Below, one piece after another: positions 58,339 through 64,000 of a stretch of 64,000 bases of DNA. Numbering within the stretch: the first letter of the stretch is position 1; every line of letters starts with the position of its first letter. This DNA is from Begonia masoniana (Eukaryota > Streptophyta > Magnoliopsida > Cucurbitales > Begoniaceae), in assembly GCA_022432975.1 (NCBI GenBank), contig CM039509.1:46123167-46187166 (forward strand), written 5' to 3'. A model generated the notes under the pieces. The model searched no databases. It was given only the letters and a program-made list of their open reading frames with translations, and was not told where the DNA came from. The translations under genes were made by a program, and so were the position numbers.

Positions 58339-60650
58339 TTATTTCCTCTTTGTCACTTTGTATCTGGTTCTACTGCTTTTTTGATAGATTTTATCATCAG
58401 ATACAGCAAATGTTACTGTCCTTATCTGTAATATCCGTTTTTTTTACTCTGCCTCGTATTTGTTGATGATTTTTATGTTGTAAAAATGGAAGTATTCACT
58501 AACTTCAAACCAGATTTTTGAGCGGATTCAGAAGGACATTAAGCATCATATGCCAAAAGCATATCAATGTGTCAAGAGGCTATCAGAGGTGCGTATTACA
58601 GAAAAAGATGAGCTTGTGTATGAAACAAATGGTGTGTTATTGTGTCCTATGTTGTACTTATTAAGCGTGATGTGTTCTTCGGTTTTGAAACATGAAGATC
58701 ATGATCATTCTTCTTATCCCCATGATTTTATTTCTTGGTTTGTGCTTGTAAACTATGAAATATCTATATATTCATACATAGCAAATTTTTCCACCATATT
58801 TTGTTGATAGATAAATTGTTTAGATTTTCTAAATTGATGTTATAGGTAGTTTCAAGCCATCCAGTTATCCTGTTGGTATTCAAAGATTGTTATTTTCACT
58901 TCGATTAGAACTCACGATAAGGCAAAACTCAAGTGCTTTTGAGGGGACTCGAATTTGGGAATTCATGGGAGGCTTATTAATTGATCTGTCTCTTTTTTTG
59001 TTTCATATGATTTAAGGTTAATTTTTTATTGACTATCCCTATTCTTTGAAGTCTATGCTTTATGATCTGATCTCGCTTGGAAATCTCACTTATCAGATTC
59101 TATCGTGGAAGACACATTTTTTTTTAAGAATTTACCATCACATATCGGAATTTCCATTTTTGGCTTCTACTTGGTAGATTTTCCTATAGCAAGGTGGTGT
59201 ATTTATCGGTTTGGCGTGTCGAAACTAGTGTTTGTTTAATCTTGTACCTTTGATTGGTTTCTTTGTTTTGATTACTGTTTGTAATGTTTTGATGCATTAC
59301 CCTTGTCATCATTGTTTTTTCTGTGTTTCGACCCAATTTTTCATTGAGTTTGAACCTTCCGATGAAGATTACGATATGCCTATTTACTTAATTGTTGGAG
59401 ACGCTGATATTTTGTACTAGCACGACAGCATAATCGTCTGAAACGACGCAGTTTCTGGAGCTCTTGTAATCATGTGACAATAATTTCTTGCATGGTTGAT
59501 CTATGTTCACTTGAAATTGAAATCTTCTAAAAAAAGTTCTTTATATTATGGATATTCAGGCTCAAATGTTGTGTACTTGTGTGACATTCGTGTTCTTAGC
59601 TTTGCAAGTGATCCAGGGCTAAGCCTTTTGGGACTAACCTGCTGGCTTTGTGTACGAAAATCAGGCCCAAGTATGATTGGACAGGGCTTGTACAATGTTC
59701 GAACGGATCTTGGCGGGACTCGATGGATAGAACCAACGGGTCGACTGCTCCAAGCCTCCGATTAAATTAAGTTAAAGTTTGGTTCAGATTTAGCTTAGAA
59801 CAAGCTTAGATTTATAATTAAAATGATACAAATTTGGCTCAAGGTCAGGCTTTTATAGGTTGGACTTGAACCAGTTTGTCGACCTTCAGACTGATGATGA
59901 AGCCGATAGGTATGGAGTTTGAAAATTCGAATTTGGTTAACCCACGCCATAAGAGAGCACCTGATTGACGACATTACTTTAGACAGGAGTTTTCTTACGT
60001 ATGATGCATAATCCATTACAGATCATTAACGGTTTCTTATCAATTGCTTACTTTTCTTTGCCGCAAGAATATCTATATCTATATTATTAAATTTGACTAA
60101 ATATAGAAGATTGGTCCACCAAAATGTTGGACAAATGAACTACTGATGTGAAACTAAAGCAATAATTAAAAAAAGAAACACTATAATATGATTACGTAAC
60201 ATCCCCACTCTCGAGTCATCCTAATATAATATTGTTCGTCGTTGGCTAAATTTGTACAGTTCTGTTCTTGTGATATTAAAAAACACGTTGTACTAAATAA
60301 GAACGAATATTCTACTTATAAATTATTTACTTTTCTATTTTCTCGAGCAGTGTGAGATCATGCACTGTCACTGATATGAGTTGTACTCTCACACCGTTCT
60401 CGTAAATTAAATAAAAAAAAAAAGGTGAGATGGTGGGAGATAATAAGAGGGTATAATGAGGGTGGGGTTTGGTTGCTGGTTAGTCTCTTCATTTTGATTT
60501 GGAAATGGAGGGATAGGAGAGGAAGGGTCCCACTGAACCCAAACCAAATCAAAAGCTTGTGGCTTTCCTCAGAGTTAGGTTCCAGATCGGGTTTGGTCCA
60601 ACCGCCTTGTCTCCTCGACGTACTAAGCGAGATCGGCCAGTGAGATGTCC
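58339..60650. other. Intergenic region with possible coding relics
   Basis: Short exon-like stretches occur at 58515-58640 (IFERIQKDIKHHMPKAYQCVK) and 59345-59420 (FEPSDEDYDMPIYLIVGDAD, then stop), which I cannot place. A degraded repeat matching 3225-3430 lies at about 60205-60390. No confident gene is seen. Confidence 0.45.
60205..60390 (+). repeat. Old dispersed repeat, copy 2
   Basis: Second copy of the degraded repeat at 3225-3430, in the same orientation. Shared blocks keep the same order over about 180 bases, with many substitutions and small indels. Confidence 0.5.
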
Positions 60651-61610
60651 TTCTCACTCTATTTTCTTCTGGGTCGGGAAAAAATTTTAATTTAAAGTTT
60701 TCTAAATGTTAAAAGATCGAACTTTGATGTTTTAATTAGGAAAATAATCAACTTTAATGTTACCCTTGATTCATCTAATTTACTGCGGAAGCAAGCGCCT
60801 TTGGTATGATAATTTGAATGGAAATGCGCATGGAGGAGTGATAATGGAGTCGAATCCAATTATATAATTAAGGAGGAGGCGGAGCACGAAACGTGGAAGC
60901 GCCTCTCTTTTCTGGTCGTCTTCTGAGTTTCTCCCTGTTTCCCCCCTTTTTCTTCCTTCCTCTTCTCTCCTCCGTCTCCGTGCCTGATTGGTTTCTGGGG
61001 TTAGTCGGTGGTTTTCACTTGAAGTTGCGGGCGAACCGCTAGTAGACTTGGAATGGTAACTTCAGTCTCACTTTTTACTCAATGGGTTCTTGTTTTTCTT
61101 GTTGCGTGCTGTACTGAACTCTTCCTTCTGCTCTGCTTTCTCTCTCTCTCTCTCTCTGGGACTCGTTCTGAAATTGTAGATCGAGTTGTGTTCTGTCGCT
61201 AGGATTTTGTCTTGAATTTGGATTGAGGGGTATGGTTATGAAGCAAGACAAAGGAGATTGCTGGAGAAATATTAAATTTTCAGTTCCAGTCTGTCATTGT
61301 TTCTTTGTCTTGCATTATTTTCGCCTGATCTACTCGCCCATTCGATTTTCTTTCTCTTTTGTTTTTCAGTGGCAGCTTTGTGATGAAATTCGAGGCGAAT
61401 GAGATAAGAACATGCGCGGATAACTGGCGGGATCTAAACTATTTCAGTTTGGGGCCTTCGATATGAGGTCAAGATTGCGGCAGAGACATAAATCCCATTG
61501 TTTGAGAGCCTCTGAACTCTAGAGAGCAATTACTAGTACCACTGCTGAGTTCCAGTTTCAGTTGGTTCGTTTTCACCTGGGCTTAATTAGTCCGTTCTGA
61601 TCTCTGTGCC
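60651..61610 (+). promoter_or_regulatory. Promoter and leader of the katanin p80 gene
   Basis: Pyrimidine-rich leader sequence with a (CT)n tract at about 61138-61160. A leader intron probably runs from about 61057 (GGAATG|GTAACT) to about 61370 (TTTTTCAG|TGGCAG), and the coding start is at 61611. Exact transcription start is not visible. Confidence 0.45.
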
Positions 61611-63614
61611 ATGACTACCAAACGAGCTTACAAGCTGCGTATCCTACTTCAATGTTTAGCGAAATCACATAATGGGGCCTTTTCTTTTGTAAATTGAACT
61701 GCTATTATTCGCATGGTCTACCTGAGTTTGCTTCATTTCTTTTCTCAATTTTGGCTGTTATTGCCTTTCTTTCCTCTTAATCTCGGTATGTACATGAACT
61801 TGGTTTCCAGTCATGGAATTTGTAAGCCTTAACAACAGTTTACACAGAGGAATTTGTTGCTCATTCTTCGACTGTGAATTGCCTAAAGATTGGAAGGAAG
61901 TCATCCAGGGTTCTTGTCACTGGAGGGGAAGATCACAAGGTCAATCTCTGGGCTATTGGTAAGCCCAATGCAATACTGGTATGATTTAATCATATTCTTT
62001 CGGCCGTTTAAATTATTATTTCATATGGATTTTCATTTTTTTTCACACTAATCTCTTGCCATTTTCTCCGTGTACTGATTGTGTGGGATGTCTTGCTATT
62101 TTTTGCAGCCATTTTTTGCTTCTAAATTTTAGATTATGCACTTTCTTGTGACTTCAATGCTTATCTATTACAAATAAGATTTCAGAGTGGCATTTCTAAT
62201 CTAATACTCATGCTTTTATGTACAGAGTCTGTCCGGACATACAAGTGGGATAGATTCTGTGAGCTTTGATTCCTTGGAAGTGCTAGTAGCTGCAGGTGCT
62301 GCAAGTGGTACAATTAAGCTTTGGGATTTGGAGGAAGCTAAAAGTATGCTTTCCATAGACGCTGAAGTTACATCTTCCGGCTTCATATGCTATTGCGCTA
62401 TTTTTTTTATGCTTTCCATAGACGCTGAAGTTACATCTTCCGGCTTCATATGCTATTGCGCTATTTTTTTTTAATGATAATCCATTAAGTATATCGAACA
62501 TGAGTTACTTTTAATATATTAAGCATATAAATAATTTATCCTTCTGAAGTTACGAAAGAGACTCTTGGGTTTTCCTTAGCTGCAGAGTTCATAATCCAAA
62601 GTTTATCTGGTTGAATGTTTTTTTGTTGATGCCTAAACTTAAATCTTATAGATTAATACAAAACTTCAAAATCAGGACAGACCGACAGACCCAATTTCTT
62701 GTCAACCGCCAATATTGTTTTGTTTGTACTCCCAATTGATTTGGATCTCCTTCACTCTATATCTTGTAGTTGTTCGTACTCTTAATGGACACAGATCCAA
62801 TTGCATTTCTGTGGACTTCCATCCCTTTGGAGAGTTCTTTGCATCGGGCTCCCTGGACACTAATCTTAAGATATGGGATATTAGAAAGAAAGGGTGTATT
62901 CACACTTACAAGGGTCATACTCGAGGTGTTAATGCAATTAGATTCACTCCGGATGGTCGCTGGGTTGTATCTGGTGGAGAAGACAATACTGTCAAGGTTT
63001 GAATGCTTTCCTAGTAGGTTCAGAATATTACCATTGGTAGTTAATGGTGTTTGTTTATTCAAATGATGTACTTGGTTGCACCTTTTTCGGAAAAGAATAA
63101 GTATAAGGCGATTCTCGTAATAATTGATTAGTCAGTGATTACGGGATCATGTATCCACTTTCTGGACAACCGAACTTGAATGCTAGTTTGTTATAATCAT
63201 TTTCTAGCTGATAATATTCTAACTTATAGTGCATGAGTTAAAAATGTTGCAAATTTCCTTTTGCTACATTATTTTGTTCACATAGAAAGTGAAGCCCATT
63301 TTTATTTTGACATACCTAAAGAGAGAAAATGAGATTTACAGAAATAAATTCCATGAGACTCATAAAGCAGCTTGGCGGCGTATTGATCTCAGTTGGTTTT
63401 TAAAACCTCGCAAGCACATTGCTTCTACTCCCTATTTATGTATCTTCAAAGCTTTTCAAATAGAATTATGGTCTTATAAAAAAAATAAATTTACCAAAAC
63501 ACTATTTGCAGCTGTGGGATTTGACTGCTGGGAAGTTGTTGCATGATTTCAAGTGTCATGAGGGCCAGATACAATGCATAGACTTTCATCCTCATGAGTT
63601 TTTGTTGGCAACAG
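61611..63614 (+). CDS. Katanin p80 WD40 subunit (KTN80), 5' part, continues past the window
   Basis: The regulatory subunit of the microtubule-severing enzyme katanin. It targets the p60 ATPase to branch points and crossovers of cortical microtubules. Exons 61611-61638, 61848-61978, 62226-62343, 62770-62996 and 63512-63614 join with GT-AG borders and consistent phase. They give about 202 codons: start [17 protein letters not shown], then WD40 blades ending VNLWAI, IKLWDL, LKIWDI and VKLWDL, each preceded by a GH or H dipeptide (SLSGHTS, LNGHRSN, YKGHTRG). The fifth blade starts at [16 protein letters not shown]. The rest of the propeller and the C-terminal p60-binding con80 domain lie beyond 64000. 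Intron 3 starts with a 63-bp tandem duplication. Confidence 0.9.
62346..62471 (+). repeat. 63-bp tandem duplication at the start of KTN80 intron 3
   Basis: ATGCTTTCCATAGACGCTGA... to ...GCGCTATTTTTT is present twice, at about 62346-62408 and 62409-62471. The first copy contains the intron donor (A|GTATGC). In the second, the G of the donor is replaced by T, so it cannot act as an alternative donor. Both copies stay open in the exon frame. Confidence 0.85.
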
Positions 63615-64000
63615 GTATGTTTTATTCTTCAATTTGCAGCTAGTTCAGTTTTTTTTTTTTTTTTTTGTTTCGCACATCATTATTTGATGGAAAAAAGCAG
63701 ATTGCTAGGACACAGTCACAATGTGGAAGTCTAAGGTCACAATGATTTTTGCTTGGATAGTGGGATGGGATGCTATTCTTCTGCCTTCCTTTACTCTTAT
63801 GTCCTCTTTTGGATGGGGTTCTGGATATTGAGGTTTTAAGTCATTTTTTTGAAAAAATCTTTTTATGGAGGGAAGCCTTGGTGGTTGTTTCATGTATTTT
63901 TTGTATAGTGGGGTTTTCAGGGTGTCGATTTTTATTAGATCACTCCATGGTGCAACTTGGTAAAGTTTTAATGTAAAACTCATCACAGGTCATGTGAGTT
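63615..64000. other. KTN80 intron at the window end
   Basis: Intron following exon 5, with a poly(T) run at about 63650-63666. No further exon is recognisable before the window ends. Confidence 0.5.

Overview
The window is nuclear DNA from a flowering plant, most likely a eudicot. The host genes have short exons, GT-AG introns and AT-rich spacers, and plant-specific families are present (NAC factors, an AGCVIII kinase with DFD instead of DFG, a chloroplast ferredoxin:thioredoxin reductase variable chain). LTR retrotransposons, including 5S-carrying Cassandra, fill the rest. I cannot name the species or family from sequence alone.

Layout. 1-230 is a pure A run. 459-2013 (-) is a NAC factor in four exons. 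2014-8085 is a spacer with a 177-bp hAT-type MITE. 8245-9872 (+) is an AGC1/D6PK-type kinase with one extra base that breaks its frame. 10215-10451 (+) is a small hydrophilic seed-maturation-like gene behind two ABRE-type boxes. 11903-20110 (+) is a six-exon CCCH zinc-finger gene. Its intron 2 holds a non-autonomous Ty3-type retrotransposon carrying an intronless piece of a myosin XI neck. 21230-23380 (-) is a SOMBRERO/BEARSKIN-type NAC gene. 28263-42870 is mostly nested retroelements: a Ty3/gypsy chromovirus-like element (28263-37341) interrupted by a hAT-like element, a large solo LTR and a Cassandra solo LTR; then a Ty1/copia element with scrambled internal domains (38148-42870), itself hit by a Cassandra TRIM. 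47411-57022 (+) is a sphingoid long-chain base kinase (LCBK1 type), with a TE-filled intron. 57826-58338 (+) is the FTR variable chain. 61611 to beyond the window end (+) is the WD40 part of a katanin p80 (KTN80) gene.

Three Mutator-like foldback elements (10803-11691, 22576-23140, 50208-51055) have long inverted arms around unrelated cores. Two of the cores are GC-rich. Two of the elements share arm sequence.

The host genes do not form one pathway. The run LCBK1 - FTR variable chain - KTN80 matches, as I recall it, an Arabidopsis chromosome 5 neighbourhood (At5g23450, At5g23440, At5g23430), which suggests old microsynteny. The most unusual items are the retrotransposon-borne myosin fragment, the scrambled copia element with intact target-site duplication and near-identical LTRs, the foldback elements with exchanged cores, and single-base frame breaks in otherwise well-kept genes.
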